From: Sulfitobacter noctilucicola
GTDB lineage: Bacteria > Pseudomonadota > Alphaproteobacteria > Rhodobacterales > Rhodobacteraceae
Direction: 5' to 3'
Length of the DNA: 64,000 bases
NCBI RefSeq assembly: GCF_000622385.1
Contig: NZ_JASD01000005.1
Span: 1-64,000 of the forward strand
In this document: positions 38,630-48,594 of the stretch, piece by piece
Numbering within the stretch: position 1 is the stretch's first letter
Layout of the letters: each line of letters starts with the position of its first letter
Made by a program: the position numbers and the translations under genes
Notes under the pieces: generated by a model
The model's input: the letters and a program-made list of their open reading frames with translations, nothing else
Databases searched by the model: none
Told to the model about the DNA's origin: nothing

Positions 38630-39895
38630 ATGGCCAATACTTCCAGCGGTGATAGCAAAAACACGCTTTATTGTAGCTTCTGCGGCAAGAGCCAGCATGA
38701 GGTGAGAAAGCTGATTGCAGGCCCGACAGTGTTCATCTGTGATGAATGTGTCGAGCTGTGTATGGATATCATCCGCGAAGAGACAAAAGCGTCCGGCCTT
38801 AAGGCGACGGACGGTGTTCCGACACCGAAGGACATCTGCGAGGTTCTGGACGATTACGTGATCGGTCAGGCAACGGCCAAACGCGTGTTGTCTGTTGCGG
38901 TGCACAATCACTACAAGCGTTTGAACCACGCCCAAAAAGGCGGCGATATCGAACTTGCGAAATCCAACATCCTGCTGATCGGCCCCACCGGCTGTGGCAA
39001 GACGTTGCTGGCCCAAACGCTGGCGCGCATTCTGGATGTGCCGTTCACCATGGCGGACGCCACCACGCTGACCGAAGCCGGTTATGTGGGCGAGGATGTC
39101 GAAAACATCATTCTCAAGCTTTTGCAGTCGTCCGAGTATAATGTTGAACGGGCGCAGCGCGGAATCGTGTACATCGACGAAGTCGATAAGATCACACGCA
39201 AGTCAGAGAACCCGTCGATCACACGTGACGTTTCGGGCGAGGGCGTGCAGCAGGCGCTGCTGAAGCTGATGGAAGGCACTGTTGCTTCTGTACCGCCGCA
39301 AGGCGGGCGCAAGCATCCGCAGCAGGAATTCCTGCAAGTGGACACCACAAACATCCTGTTCATCTGCGGTGGTGCCTTTGCGGGTCTCGACAAGATTATT
39401 GCCGCACGCGGCAAAGGATCTGCGATGGGCTTTGGTGCCGATGTGCGTGACAACGATGCGCGGGGCGTGGGCGAGATATTTACCGATCTTGAGCCTGAGG
39501 ATCTGCTGAAGTTCGGCCTTATCCCCGAATTTGTCGGCCGTCTTCCGGTTCTGGCAACGCTTGAGGACTTGGACGAAGATGCTTTGGTGACGATCCTGAC
39601 GCAGCCCAAAAACGCGTTGGTCAAGCAATACCAGCGTCTGTTCGAGCTGGAAGATACCAAGCTGAACTTCACCGAGGATGCGCTATCTGCCATCGCGAAA
39701 CGTGCGATCGAGCGGAAGACCGGTGCGCGTGGGCTGCGGTCTATTCTGGAAGACATTCTGCTCGACACGATGTTCGATCTGCCTGGTCTTGAATCGGTGA
39801 ACGAAGTTGTCGTCAATGAAGAGGCGGTCAATTCTGACGCCGCTCCGTTGATGATCCATGGCGAGGCCGAGAAAGAACCTGCCACCGCGGGTTGA
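38630..39895 (+). CDS. clpX: ATP-dependent Clp protease ATP-binding subunit ClpX
   Basis: The 421-residue AAA+ unfoldase has the C4 zinc-binding domain ([14 protein letters not shown]...[10 protein letters not shown], about residues 14-43), Walker A GPTGCGKT, Walker [11 protein letters not shown], pore loop GYVG, and sensor motifs. It lies 124 bases after clpP, as usual. It recognises substrates and feeds them to ClpP. Confidence 0.96.
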   Translation: MANTSSGDSKNTLYCSFCGKSQHEVRKLIAGPTVFICDECVELCMDIIREETKASGLKATDGVPTPKDICEVLDDYVIGQATAKRVLSVAVHNHYKRLNHAQKGGDIELAKSNILLIGPTGCGKTLLAQTLARILDVPFTMADATTLTEAGYVGEDVENIILKLLQSSEYNVERAQRGIVYIDEVDKITRKSENPSITRDVSGEGVQQALLKLMEGTVASVPPQGGRKHPQQEFLQVDTTNILFICGGAFAGLDKIIAARGKGSAMGFGADVRDNDARGVGEIFTDLEPEDLLKFGLIPEFVGRLPVLATLEDLDEDALVTILTQPKNALVKQYQRLFELEDTKLNFTEDALSAIAKRAIERKTGARGLRSILEDILLDTMFDLPGLESVNEVVVNEEAVNSDAAPLMIHGEAEKEPATAG

Positions 39896-39937
39896 GATTG
39901 AGGGCGGGCAAATTGCCCGCTTTCCGAAACTGATTAA

Positions 39938-39966
39938 GGGGCGTGCCAATTGGTACGCCCTTTTTT
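39938..39966 (+). terminator. Rho-independent terminator of clpX
   Basis: GGGCGTGCC and GGTACGCCC pair around AATT, with one G-U, and are followed by TTTTTT. A second hairpin with GCGGGCA/TGCCCGC (39904-39920) lies just upstream, after the clpX stop. Confidence 0.87.
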
Positions 39967-40018
39967 CTTGCGGGGTTGTGTGCTTCTGTCTCACTCAAAC
40001 CAAGAGAGGGGATGAGCG

Positions 40019-40381
40019 ATGGCGATCAAGCGGATACATTCGGGCGGAGAGTTCGAAAGCAAGGTGGGCTATTGCCGTGCTGTTGTTGCCGGTGGCTTTG
40101 TCCATGTGGCAGGGACCGTTGGGCAGGGTGACACGGTTGAAGCACAATGTGCTTCAGCACTCGATATTATCGGTGATGCGTTGAAGCAAGCCGGAGCGGG
40201 CTTTGCGGATGTGGTGCGGGTAACATACATGCTGCCAGACCGGACCGAGTTCGAAAACTGTTGGCCTGTGCTTGCTGAAACCTTCGGGACCAACCCGCCT
40301 GCGGCGACGATGATCGAATGTGGGTTAATCGACCCGAAATACCGGATCGAGATAGAAGTTACGGCCCTATTGCCAGCATAA
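40019..40381 (+). CDS. RidA/YER057c/UK114-family protein
   Basis: The 120-residue protein has the RidA fold: FVHVAGTVGQGDTVEAQCASALDIIGDAL in the middle and PPAATMIECGLIDPKYRIEIEVTALL at the end. The Arg at the typical position of RidA deaminases (before the end) is seen as KYRIEIE. It probably detoxifies reactive enamine or imine intermediates or is a relative of unknown substrate. It is monocistronic, convergent with the next gene. Confidence 0.88.
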   Translation: MAIKRIHSGGEFESKVGYCRAVVAGGFVHVAGTVGQGDTVEAQCASALDIIGDALKQAGAGFADVVRVTYMLPDRTEFENCWPVLAETFGTNPPAATMIECGLIDPKYRIEIEVTALLPA

Positions 40382-40396
40382 ATGCGGATTAGCCGC

Positions 40397-42163
40397 TTAT
40401 GCGACTTCCTCAAACCGGTCCCCGAGGCGTTTTTGCACTTCTTCCGGTTCCAGCGATATCCAGGTACTGCCGCTTTCTGAAATGAACCCGCCGCTGGCAA
40501 GTTCCGATTGCAGGGCGGGCATGTCCAGCTCTCCCATCCAGTGTCGTGGTTTGGAGGGGCCGCGTGGCTTCCATGAACGGATCAGCTGCGTGACGGTTGT
40601 TGGTTTCTTGCCGGTGAAGGATTCCAGATGAACTTCGAGATTGCGTGTCGCACCTGAGGGGCGGCGCACAACGAGGGCGACATCCGCTTCGGGATCGGCG
40701 ACCAATGCGACCATATGCAAGGCAGACCCTTCAGCCGCAATGATTTTGCGGGCCGCTTTGTAGGTGGCAATCTGGTGACGGATATCGTGTTTCTCGGGGT
40801 GGTATATCGTGTAACCATCTGATTTCAGATATTCTTCCAGTTCGCGTTCACCAATGAGATTTCCGCGACCTGCCGGAAGATCACTGCGGCTGATATAGAC
40901 CTTTTCGCTGCCCTCCGGTGCGACCCCATGGGCGAAATTCTTGGCGAAAGCGCTGCGAAATGCATCGGTGCCGGGCGTCATGGCACCAAGCCCGAAGCCT
41001 TGGCCGGGCACAATCAAGCGCTCAACTTTTTCAGGTTCTGCCAGACACACAACAGGGATGTCACGGCCCATCAGGTTAACGAATTCCTGTTGGTAGCCGA
41101 GCACTTCACTGCCATTGCGCGGTCGTTTCGGGACAAAAATCACCCCGTCGATAGGAGTGTCGATCTGGTCCAAAGCCCACAGACGCGCAGCGCTTTCGAC
41201 CAGAAAATGCCCGAAGTGCATCCAGAGCACGCCGCCCCAAAGCCATGTTCCCTTGCGCTCGGCAAGCTCTCCTTCAGGCATGGGGGGCTGGGTTGTGAGC
41301 GCCCTTCCATTACGCCAGAGTGCGCCCGATGGCTTGTAATGCCCGTCCGCAGTAAGAACCCCGGCTTTCTGAACAAAACCTTGCTCGCTTGGCGGTACCA
41401 CGATGGCGTTCTCGACCGTGTCGATTTCCGTGCTCCAGCCGCCGTCCGGCAATGGGGGGCGCAGTCCGGCATCATGTACACAAGTCCACACAAGACGTGT
41501 GGATTGACCTTCCACTTTGCCAAAGCCCGCGTTTTCAAGAATGGATTTGCATTCTTGCATGCCCGCTCTGCCGTAGGCTTCGGGGTGGAATTCGACAACT
41601 ATCGCCCGAATACCCTCAAGATTGGCATGGCGTAAAAACTCAAGCTCGCCCCCTTCGATATCCATGAGTAGAACATCGGGGGCAAAGTCAGCGTGTAATT
41701 TGGTGTAATCCGCGGTGGGGACGTCCACACGTGTGGTGGCGCGACTGTCAGAATCAATGAGCGACGATCCAAGGTAGGAATTGCGGATATGGAACGGCAA
41801 TGTCTTTGGGGCATCCGGTGCGCTGATCAGAACCTCGTTTCGGACCTCGATCTTCGTTCCCAGACGGTTCAATCTATAGAGCGCCGTGATGTGTTCGATC
41901 AGGCCGGGGTTGGCTTCAAATGACATGACCTTTGAAGGTTTTGCGTTCTTGGCCACGACTGCGCCGACCAATCCGATGCCGGCACCCAGTTCCAGTACCT
42001 TGTCGCCCTTGCGCACGACGTCGAGCGCCCCTGCAATTTCTTGCCCCTCATAGCGCGCTGCATTGATGCGTTCGATTCTCATCGGATTGAGCATCGGGCT
42101 GTCGGGCACTTTTACACCATGGCATTCGGCAACATGTGTCTTCTTTTTTGCAGCAGTGGCCAT
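40397..42163 (-). CDS. FkbM methyltransferase fused to a GT61-type glycosyltransferase
   Basis: The 588-residue protein has an N-terminal FkbM-type SAM methyltransferase (VLELGAGIGLVGAVVA near residue 55 and LLMDIEGGELEFL near 165) and a C-terminal glycosyltransferase family 61 (DUF563) region (GHFLVESAARLWAL, KVYISRSDLPAGRGNLIGERELEEYL, IAAEGSALHMVALV). It probably builds or decorates a surface glycan. The ATG at 42163 follows GGAGACAATCACG; a 36-residue upstream extension was left out. It is divergent from the complex I homologue. Confidence 0.85.
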   Translation of the reverse strand: MATAAKKKTHVAECHGVKVPDSPMLNPMRIERINAARYEGQEIAGALDVVRKGDKVLELGAGIGLVGAVVAKNAKPSKVMSFEANPGLIEHITALYRLNRLGTKIEVRNEVLISAPDAPKTLPFHIRNSYLGSSLIDSDSRATTRVDVPTADYTKLHADFAPDVLLMDIEGGELEFLRHANLEGIRAIVVEFHPEAYGRAGMQECKSILENAGFGKVEGQSTRLVWTCVHDAGLRPPLPDGGWSTEIDTVENAIVVPPSEQGFVQKAGVLTADGHYKPSGALWRNGRALTTQPPMPEGELAERKGTWLWGGVLWMHFGHFLVESAARLWALDQIDTPIDGVIFVPKRPRNGSEVLGYQQEFVNLMGRDIPVVCLAEPEKVERLIVPGQGFGLGAMTPGTDAFRSAFAKNFAHGVAPEGSEKVYISRSDLPAGRGNLIGERELEEYLKSDGYTIYHPEKHDIRHQIATYKAARKIIAAEGSALHMVALVADPEADVALVVRRPSGATRNLEVHLESFTGKKPTTVTQLIRSWKPRGPSKPRHWMGELDMPALQSELASGGFISESGSTWISLEPEEVQKRLGDRFEEVA

Positions 42164-42347
42164 CGTGATTGTCTCCGTTTTTGCAACAATACGCGCGGCG
42201 GTGCCTATCTTCCAATAGATTTGCTCTTGGTGTCTCTTCGTCGGGTGCTGCACGAGTCTTTGCCGCAACACCCATGCGGCGTATGGATTGGCTGGACGCG
42301 CACCGCGGCTTGGTGCATAAGCAGATCAACACAGCGCGGAGAGTATC

Positions 42348-42731
42348 ATGGGCATTTTGAATACAGTTTTCAGAGGTTTGACATGGTGGAACCGCGCCAC
42401 CCTGAACACGCAGTTCTTCACGTGGCGCAAAGGCACCAAAGTGGGTGAAGACGATCAGGGTAATGTCTATTACCGCAACGCAGACAACACGCGCCGCTGG
42501 GTGATGTTCAACGGTGATATGGAAGCCAGCAGGGTCAGCCCCGACTGGCACGGCTGGCTGCACCACACATGGGATGAGCCACCCACAGACAAACCTTTGG
42601 CGCACAAGGTTTGGGAAAAGCCGCATACTGAAAATTTGACCGGCACAATGCTGGCCTATGCGCCTGCGGGTTCGATCCGTCAGGAAAAGCCGAAAGACCG
42701 CTCTGATTACGAGGCGTGGAGCCCAGAGTGA
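42348..42731 (+). CDS. Complex I accessory subunit, NDUFA12 (B17.2) homologue
   Basis: The 127-residue protein matches the NDUFA12 family of NADH:ubiquinone oxidoreductase: [44 protein letters not shown], and [16 protein letters not shown]. It is typical of alphaproteobacteria. It is followed by the DUF2155 gene at a 26-base gap. Confidence 0.94.
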   Translation: MGILNTVFRGLTWWNRATLNTQFFTWRKGTKVGEDDQGNVYYRNADNTRRWVMFNGDMEASRVSPDWHGWLHHTWDEPPTDKPLAHKVWEKPHTENLTGTMLAYAPAGSIRQEKPKDRSDYEAWSPE

Positions 42732-42757
42732 TCGGGCCGTTCTAGCAGGATAGACCT

Positions 42758-43123
42758 ATGTGGAAGTCATTGACGTTGATCGGTTTTTTAGCCGCCGCTG
42801 TCGCTGTACCTGCCTACGCGCAAAATGTGACAAGCGCTACGGGTGGTGTTCTGCGTGCGCTTGATAAAACGTCCGGTCAGACCGCCGATATCGAAATCAG
42901 AAGCGGTCAGGCGGTAAGCCATGGGTTGCTTGAAATCGTGATGACCGATTGCCGGTATCCCGCTGGCAACCCTTCCGGCAATGCATATGCTGCGCTGGAA
43001 ATTTCAGAGCGCGGCAAGCCGGGCGTCGTGTTTTCAGGGTGGATGATCGCATCCGCGCCAGCACTTTCGGCGATGGAACATCCACGCTACGACGTTTGGG
43101 TCATCCGCTGCACAACATCATAA
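42758..43123 (+). CDS. Secreted DUF2155 protein
   Basis: The 121-residue protein has a signal peptide ([20 protein letters not shown]) and the DUF2155 domain, with [41 protein letters not shown], and [27 protein letters not shown]. Function is unknown. A Cys pair probably forms a periplasmic disulfide. Its last 37 bases overlap the convergent aat gene. Confidence 0.85.
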   Translation: MWKSLTLIGFLAAAVAVPAYAQNVTSATGGVLRALDKTSGQTADIEIRSGQAVSHGLLEIVMTDCRYPAGNPSGNAYAALEISERGKPGVVFSGWMIASAPALSAMEHPRYDVWVIRCTTS

Positions 43124-43722
43124 AGTGTCGCGACCGGGCCTTGAGTGAACAGGGCCGCTGTTTGTTGCGCCTTTTGCAAACGCGCTTGATAGGTCCGTCT
43201 GGGAATTTCGATTGCCCCCAATGATGCGAGATGGGTCGTCAGGAACTGTGTATCAAATAGCGTGAAGCCTGTGTGGTTCAGCCGGTCAACCAGTGCGGCA
43301 AGCGCCATTTTGGATGCGTTGGTACGTCGCGAGAACATGCTTTCTCCAAAAAAAGCACTGCCCAATGTTACTCCGTAGACCCCGCCGACAAGATCGTCTT
43401 GATCCCAGATTTCCAATGAATGGGCGTGACCAATATCGTGCAGCGCGCTGTATAGCCCTGCAATTTCGTCATTGATCCATGTGTCTGCACGATCTGCGCA
43501 GGCAGCAACAACATCGTCAAAAACGGTGTTAATCTTGACGTCGAATGGGGTGCGCCGCATCGCCTTGGCCAAAGAACGCGAGAGGTGAAAGCCGTCGAGT
43601 GGCATAATGCCACGCCGCTCCGGATCGACCCAGAAAATCTCCGGGTCGTCCCTATGTTCGGCCATCGGGAAAATTCCGATACGGTATCCGTGGAGCAGCA
43701 GTTCCGGCGTCAGTTCAGACAT
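43087..43722 (-). CDS. aat: Leucyl/phenylalanyl-tRNA-protein transferase
   Basis: The 211-residue enzyme adds Leu or Phe to N-terminal Arg or Lys of proteins, marking them for ClpS-ClpAP. Family features: [66 protein letters not shown], and [22 protein letters not shown]. The length fits. Confidence 0.95.
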   Translation of the reverse strand: MSELTPELLLHGYRIGIFPMAEHRDDPEIFWVDPERRGIMPLDGFHLSRSLAKAMRRTPFDVKINTVFDDVVAACADRADTWINDEIAGLYSALHDIGHAHSLEIWDQDDLVGGVYGVTLGSAFFGESMFSRRTNASKMALAALVDRLNHTGFTLFDTQFLTTHLASLGAIEIPRRTYQARLQKAQQTAALFTQGPVATLYDVVQRMTQTS

Positions 43723-43728
43723 TGCCGG

Positions 43729-45081
43729 TCAGGCATCGGCACTGAGGTTTTCCAGCCAATGTTCCAGCCAGTGGATGTTGTATTCGCCGGTGTGGATGTC
43801 TTTTTCCTGCAACAGCGCATCAAACAACGGGATCGTCGTATCGACCCCATCCACAATCAGCTCACCTAAAGCGCGGTTGAGACGTGCCAACGCCTCTGGC
43901 CGATCACGACCATGCACGATCAGCTTGCCGATCAGGCTGTCGTAATAAGGCGGAATGCTATAGCCGTCATAAAGTGCGCTATCCATCCGCACGCCCAGAC
44001 CACCGGGCGCATGGTACTGCGTGATCCGGCCGGGGCAGGGGCTGAAGTTCGGCAGCTTCTCCGCGTTGATGCGCACTTCGATGGCATGGCCGTTGATGTG
44101 CAAATCTTCTTGCACAAAGGACATATCCATACCGGAAGCGACACGTATCTGTTCTCGCACCAGATCGACACCAAAGATGGCCTCGGTCACAGGGTGTTCA
44201 ACCTGCAGGCGTGTATTCATCTCGATGAAATAGAACTCGCCGTCTTCGTACAGAAACTCGATTGTGCCGGCGCCGATATAGTTGATGTCCGCCATGGCAT
44301 CCGCGCAGACCTTACCGATGCGCGCACGCTCTTCCGCGGTGATCGCGGGGCCGGGGGCTTCTTCGAAAACTTTCTGATGGCGGCGCTGGAGCGAGCAATC
44401 ACGCTCGCCCAAATGCACGGCGCGGCCTTTACCGTCGCCAAAGACCTGGATCTCGATATGGCGCGGCGTGGTGAGGTACTTCTCGATATAGACTTCGTCA
44501 TTGCCAAAGTTGGACTGGCCTTCGGCACGCGCTGTCTGGAATGCACGCTCCATGTCTGCGGCGGTTTGTGCCACTTTCATGCCCTTGCCGCCACCGCCTG
44601 CGGTCGCTTTGATGATAACGGGATAGCCCATTTCCTCACCCAAGGCGCGTGCGTCTGCAAGATTTGCCACGCCACCGTCGGAGCCGGGGACACAAGGGAC
44701 ACCCAATTTGCGCATCGTTTCTTTGGCTGTGATTTTGTCGCCCATGACACGGATATGCTCCGCTGTCGGGCCGATAAACGTCAGGCCATGATCTTCGATC
44801 ACCTGAACAAAGGCGGCGTTCTCGGACAGAAAGCCATAGCCGGGGTGGATTGCTTCGGCCCCTGTGATCTCGCATGCGGCGATGATGGAAGGGATCGAAA
44901 GGTAGGACTGCGCAGAAGAAGGCGGGCCGACGCAAACGGATTCGTCAGCCATGCGCACGTGCATTGCGTCGCTGTCAGCTGTGGAATGAACCGCCACTGA
45001 GGCGATGCCCATTTCGCGCGCGGCGCGGATCACGCGCAACGCGATTTCACCACGGTTGGCGACAAGGATTTTGTTGAACAT
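43729..45081 (-). CDS. accC: Biotin carboxylase subunit of acetyl-CoA carboxylase
   Basis: The 450-residue enzyme carboxylates biotin with ATP and bicarbonate in the first step of fatty acid synthesis. It has ILVANRGEIALRVIRA, the glycine-rich ATP loop TAGGGGKGMKVA, ERDCSLQRRHQKVFEEAPGP, and FIEMNTRLQVEHPVTE. It lies seven bases before aat and eleven after accB. Confidence 0.97.
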   Translation of the reverse strand: MFNKILVANRGEIALRVIRAAREMGIASVAVHSTADSDAMHVRMADESVCVGPPSSAQSYLSIPSIIAACEITGAEAIHPGYGFLSENAAFVQVIEDHGLTFIGPTAEHIRVMGDKITAKETMRKLGVPCVPGSDGGVANLADARALGEEMGYPVIIKATAGGGGKGMKVAQTAADMERAFQTARAEGQSNFGNDEVYIEKYLTTPRHIEIQVFGDGKGRAVHLGERDCSLQRRHQKVFEEAPGPAITAEERARIGKVCADAMADINYIGAGTIEFLYEDGEFYFIEMNTRLQVEHPVTEAIFGVDLVREQIRVASGMDMSFVQEDLHINGHAIEVRINAEKLPNFSPCPGRITQYHAPGGLGVRMDSALYDGYSIPPYYDSLIGKLIVHGRDRPEALARLNRALGELIVDGVDTTIPLFDALLQEKDIHTGEYNIHWLEHWLENLSADA

Positions 45082-45092
45082 GGGCGTGCGCC

Positions 45093-45593
45093 TTATTCGA
45101 TGATTACAAGCGGGGCGCCGAATTCAACCGCATCGCCGTCGCCAACCATGATCCGCGCAATCTTGCCTGCGCGGGGGGCGGGGATGTGGTTCATTGTCTT
45201 CATCGCTTCGACAATGAGCAATGTATCGCCTTCGGCAACGGTGGCACCAACGGTAATGAAGGCCGGGGCACCGGGTTCGCCCTGCATATAGACTGTTCCG
45301 ACCATTGGTGAAGTGACAGCACCGGGGTGGCTTGCAGGGTCTGCAGCACCTTCGCTCGCGGAAGCAGGTGTCGCGGCGACCGGAGCGGCAATTGCTGCCG
45401 GTGCGGCAGGAGCCGCCATCTGGGCAGGAGCGGCCATAACCTGTTGTGGCGGTTTGCGGCTGACACGCACGTTCAGACTGTCGTCTTCGGCGTAGTCCCG
45501 CTTGACCTGCAACTCGGTCAGATCGTTTTCATTCAAAAGCTCGGCCAATGCCCGAATAAACGCGACATCTGCGTCATGGGTGTTTTTTGTCAT
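45093..45593 (-). CDS. accB: Biotin carboxyl carrier protein of acetyl-CoA carboxylase
   Basis: The 166-residue carrier has an N-terminal region (ALAELLNENDLTELQVKR), an Ala/Pro-rich linker at about residues 52-88, and the lipoyl/biotinyl domain with the biotin Lys in EAMKTMNHI. It is followed at 11 bases by accC. Confidence 0.96.
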   Translation of the reverse strand: MTKNTHDADVAFIRALAELLNENDLTELQVKRDYAEDDSLNVRVSRKPPQQVMAAPAQMAAPAAPAAIAAPVAATPASASEGAADPASHPGAVTSPMVGTVYMQGEPGAPAFITVGATVAEGDTLLIVEAMKTMNHIPAPRAGKIARIMVGDGDAVEFGAPLVIIE

Positions 45594-45759
45594 ATTATCC
45601 TCGACAGGTCCCTATGCGGCGCGTGAAAATGCCGCAACGTTTTTAATGCTTATAGGCTAAGGGACATGGCATGAAAACCCGCCACTTTGCAGGGGAAAGT
45701 CGTGCAGAGTGGATCAGGGAAAGCGCAAGCCGGCGGCAGATGCCGGAATCGTCGGAGAT

Positions 45760-45790
45760 AACGCGCGACTTGTCCTTCAAGTCGCGCGTT
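45760..45790. terminator. Possible terminator downstream of livF
   Basis: AACGCGCGACTT and AAGTCGCGCGTT form a 12-base perfect stem just beyond the livF stop. A short T run (TTTT) is found only on the plus-strand side, so on the livF strand it may stop transcription weakly or act as an mRNA end stabiliser. Confidence 0.5.
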
Positions 45791-45806
45791 TTCATAGGAT
45801 TATAGA

Positions 45807-46559
45807 TTAGATCGCGAGGTATTCGGCGCGCAGTGCTTCGTTCTCGAGGACTTCCTGTGCGGTGCCGTCAAAGACGATTCCACCAGTGTCGAGGATCACA
45901 GCACGATCCGCCAGTTGCAGCGCCCGAACCGCGTTCTGCTCGACCAGAATGGTCGTGATGCCCTGTTCCTTGATGATACCAAGGGTTTTTTCGATCTCGT
46001 CCACGATGACAGGCGCAAGCCCTTCGTACGGCTCATCCAGCAAAAGAACTTTGATGTCGCGGGCAAGTGCACGCGCGATGGCAAGCATTTGCTGTTCGCC
46101 GCCGGATAGGGTCGTGCCTTCCTGGCTTTTGCGTTCACCAAGACGTGGGAACAGATCATAGAGGCGTTCCAGTGACCAACCTACAGGTGGTGCGATCTGG
46201 GCAAGTTTCAGGTTTTCCTCGACTGTCAGTCCGGGGATGATGCGACGGTCTTCGGGGACAAGACCCAAGCCCGCAGCTGATGCCTCGTGAGACTTCATTT
46301 TGTGCAGCGGTTGATGGTCGAGCCAGATCTCGCCCTTGTGCACTTCGGGGGAAGACAGGCGGGCGATGGCCCGCAGGGTGGAGGTTTTGCCAGCTCCGTT
46401 TCGTCCCAGAAGCGCGAGGATCTCGCCTTCGTGCACATTAAAGCTGATGCCTTGGACGATGTAGCTCTCGCCATAGTAGGCTTCGAGATCCCAGACCGAG
46501 AGATAGGCCGGAGCGGTGGCTGCGTGGTTTGCGTTTTTCTCAAGCGTTTGCGTGTTCAT
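45807..46559 (-). CDS. livF: Branched-chain amino acid ABC ATPase (LivF type)
   Basis: The 250-residue ATPase has Walker A GRNGAGKTS, signature TLSGGEQQMLAIARAL and Walker B KVLLLDEPYEGLAP. The ATG at 46559 was chosen; the upstream extension in frame would read into livG. It pairs with LivG in the HAAT transporter family. Confidence 0.9.
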   Translation of the reverse strand: MNTQTLEKNANHAATAPAYLSVWDLEAYYGESYIVQGISFNVHEGEILALLGRNGAGKTSTLRAIARLSSPEVHKGEIWLDHQPLHKMKSHEASAAGLGLVPEDRRIIPGLTVEENLKLAQIAPPVGWSLERLYDLFPRLGERKSQEGTTLSGGEQQMLAIARALARDIKVLLLDEPYEGLAPVIVDEIEKTLGIIKEQGITTILVEQNAVRALQLADRAVILDTGGIVFDGTAQEVLENEALRAEYLAI

Positions 46560-46596
46560 GTCGAATATCCTTTGCAAGGGCAGGGGACGCGGGCGG

Positions 46597-47361
46597 TTAT
46601 GCCGCGTCCTGTGTTTCGCCAAGATAGGCTTCGCGCACTTTCGGGTGCCCTTTGATGTTGTCTGGCGTGTCTTCGACCAGCGGCGTCCCCTGAGCCAGCA
46701 CAGTGATCCGTTCAGCCAGCGAGAAAACAACATGCATGTCGTGTTCGATGATGGCGATGGTGATGTCGCGCTCTTCCTTGATCTGTTTCAACAGATCGAT
46801 GGTGTTGTTGGTGTCAGCACGTGCCATCCCCGCTGTCGGCTCGTCCAGCAACAAAAGCCGTGGATCCTGCGCCAGGCACATCGCGATTTCGAGACGGCGC
46901 TTGTCGCCCCGCGACATGGATGCCGCGTGCATCTCGCGCTTGTCGATCAGCTTCATGTCTTCCAGCATATGCTCTGCTTTTTCGATGACGTCGCGTTGGC
47001 TGCCCACCGAGGCAACCGCGTTCATCTCGAACGATCCGTCGCGTTTTGCAAAGCATGGGATCATCATGTTTTCCATCACATTCAGATCGCCGAAGATCTC
47101 AGGTGTCTGGAAAACGCGGGAGATGCCCATCTGGTTGATCTCGTATGGTTTGCGCCCCAGCACGGATTGGCCCGCGAACATCACGGAACCCGTATCGGGG
47201 ATCAGTTTACCAACCAGACAGTTCAGCAAGGTGGACTTGCCGGCACCGTTTGGCCCGATGATCGCGTGGACGGAATTTTCCGCAACGCTCAGGTTCACAT
47301 TACCAAGGGCCTGCAGACCACCAAAGCGCTTGTTTACGTTTTTGATTTCGAGAATAGCCAT
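46597..47361 (-). CDS. livG: Branched-chain amino acid ABC ATPase (LivG type)
   Basis: The 254-residue ATPase has Walker A GPNGAGKST, signature MSRGDKRRLEIAMCLA (a variant, Arg for the second Gly of LSGG) and Walker B LLLLDEPTAGMARAD. It is 37 bases from livF and 9 from livM. Liv family ATPases often carry this variant in this position. Confidence 0.9.
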   Translation of the reverse strand: MAILEIKNVNKRFGGLQALGNVNLSVAENSVHAIIGPNGAGKSTLLNCLVGKLIPDTGSVMFAGQSVLGRKPYEINQMGISRVFQTPEIFGDLNVMENMMIPCFAKRDGSFEMNAVASVGSQRDVIEKAEHMLEDMKLIDKREMHAASMSRGDKRRLEIAMCLAQDPRLLLLDEPTAGMARADTNNTIDLLKQIKEERDITIAIIEHDMHVVFSLAERITVLAQGTPLVEDTPDNIKGHPKVREAYLGETQDAA

Positions 47362-47370
47362 GACAGCCTC

Positions 47371-48591
47371 CTATTCCGCTGGTGTTTTGCTGGCATCAGG
47401 CGAGTCGTCCTGAGGCTGTTGGCGCTTGAACATCTTGCCGATGCGCTGACCGCCTTCGACCAAGCCGCCAGGCAGGAAGATCACAACCAGCATGAACAGC
47501 AGACCAAGCGTCAGGTGCCATCCCTTGCCCACGAAGGGGTGAATGATCGCGACCATCATGTCCTCGATGCCATCGGGCATGAACGAGAACCAGCTGTGCA
47601 GGACGTTATCGTTGATCTTGGCAAAGATGTTTTCAAAGTACTTGATGAAACCTGCACCAAGAACCGGACCGATCAGGGTCCCCGCACCGCCGAGAATGGT
47701 CATCAAAACCACCTCGCCCGAAGCTGTCCACTGCATCCGCTCGGCACCGGCAAGCGGGTCCATGGAGGCCATCAGACCGCCTGCCAGACCGGCATACATG
47801 CCGGAGATGACAAAAACGGCCAGTGTGTAGGGGCGCTTGTTCAGGCCGGTGTAGTTCATTCGCTGCTGGTTGGACTTAACCGCACGCAGCATCAGACCGA
47901 AAGGCGACCGGAAGATACGGATGGCAAGGTAGAAGGACAGCAGCATCAGGACGGCACAGACGTAGTAGCCGAAGGAGAAGGTAAAGAGCCAGCCTCCGAC
48001 CTCAAGCTCGGCCACGGAACGCATGTCCATGCCAAAGAGGTTCGTCAGCGGGATCGATCCGTCAGGGGTTGCCGATACTCCGAGGATGCGGGGATCATCG
48101 AGTGCCAGTTGCAGACCTGTTTCGCCGTTGGTGATCGGTGTGCCCACGAAGCGGCCAATCAGATCGGAATAGGCAATCGCGAACATCATCTGGGCAAAGG
48201 CGAGCGTCAGGATCGAAAAGTAGATGCCCGACCGCCGCAGGCTGATGAACCCGATAACGAGTGCAAAAAGCCCCGCCACGATGATCGACAACAAGATCGC
48301 GGGAATGATGTTCATGCTCAGCAGTTTGAACATCCAGACCGCACCGTAAGAGCCGAGCCCGAGAAAGGCTGCGTGGCCAAAGCTGAGGTAGCCGGTCAGG
48401 CCGAACAGGAGGTTAAATCCGATCGCAAAGATACCGAAGATGACAAAGCGTTGCATCAGGTCGGGATAGCCCGCGTTAAACTGTGCCATCGCGCTGTCGA
48501 CCGGAAAGGGGTTCAACAGGAAAGGCGCTGCCATGGCAAGAAATGCGACAAAGATCAGCAGGCGGGTGTCGTTCTTTTGAAGTCCGAACAT
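47371..48591 (-). CDS. livM: Branched-chain amino acid ABC permease (LivM type)
   Basis: The 406-residue membrane protein has about ten predicted helices and family regions [25 protein letters not shown] and [18 protein letters not shown]. It has a longer middle loop (about residues 145-200) than the minimal family. Confidence 0.9.
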   Translation of the reverse strand: MFGLQKNDTRLLIFVAFLAMAAPFLLNPFPVDSAMAQFNAGYPDLMQRFVIFGIFAIGFNLLFGLTGYLSFGHAAFLGLGSYGAVWMFKLLSMNIIPAILLSIIVAGLFALVIGFISLRRSGIYFSILTLAFAQMMFAIAYSDLIGRFVGTPITNGETGLQLALDDPRILGVSATPDGSIPLTNLFGMDMRSVAELEVGGWLFTFSFGYYVCAVLMLLSFYLAIRIFRSPFGLMLRAVKSNQQRMNYTGLNKRPYTLAVFVISGMYAGLAGGLMASMDPLAGAERMQWTASGEVVLMTILGGAGTLIGPVLGAGFIKYFENIFAKINDNVLHSWFSFMPDGIEDMMVAIIHPFVGKGWHLTLGLLFMLVVIFLPGGLVEGGQRIGKMFKRQQPQDDSPDASKTPAE

Positions 48592-48594
48592 GAT

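Noticed and set aside
43912..45000. A 362-residue frame antisense to accC
   Set aside because: It is a shadow of accC, with no domain or ribosome binding site.
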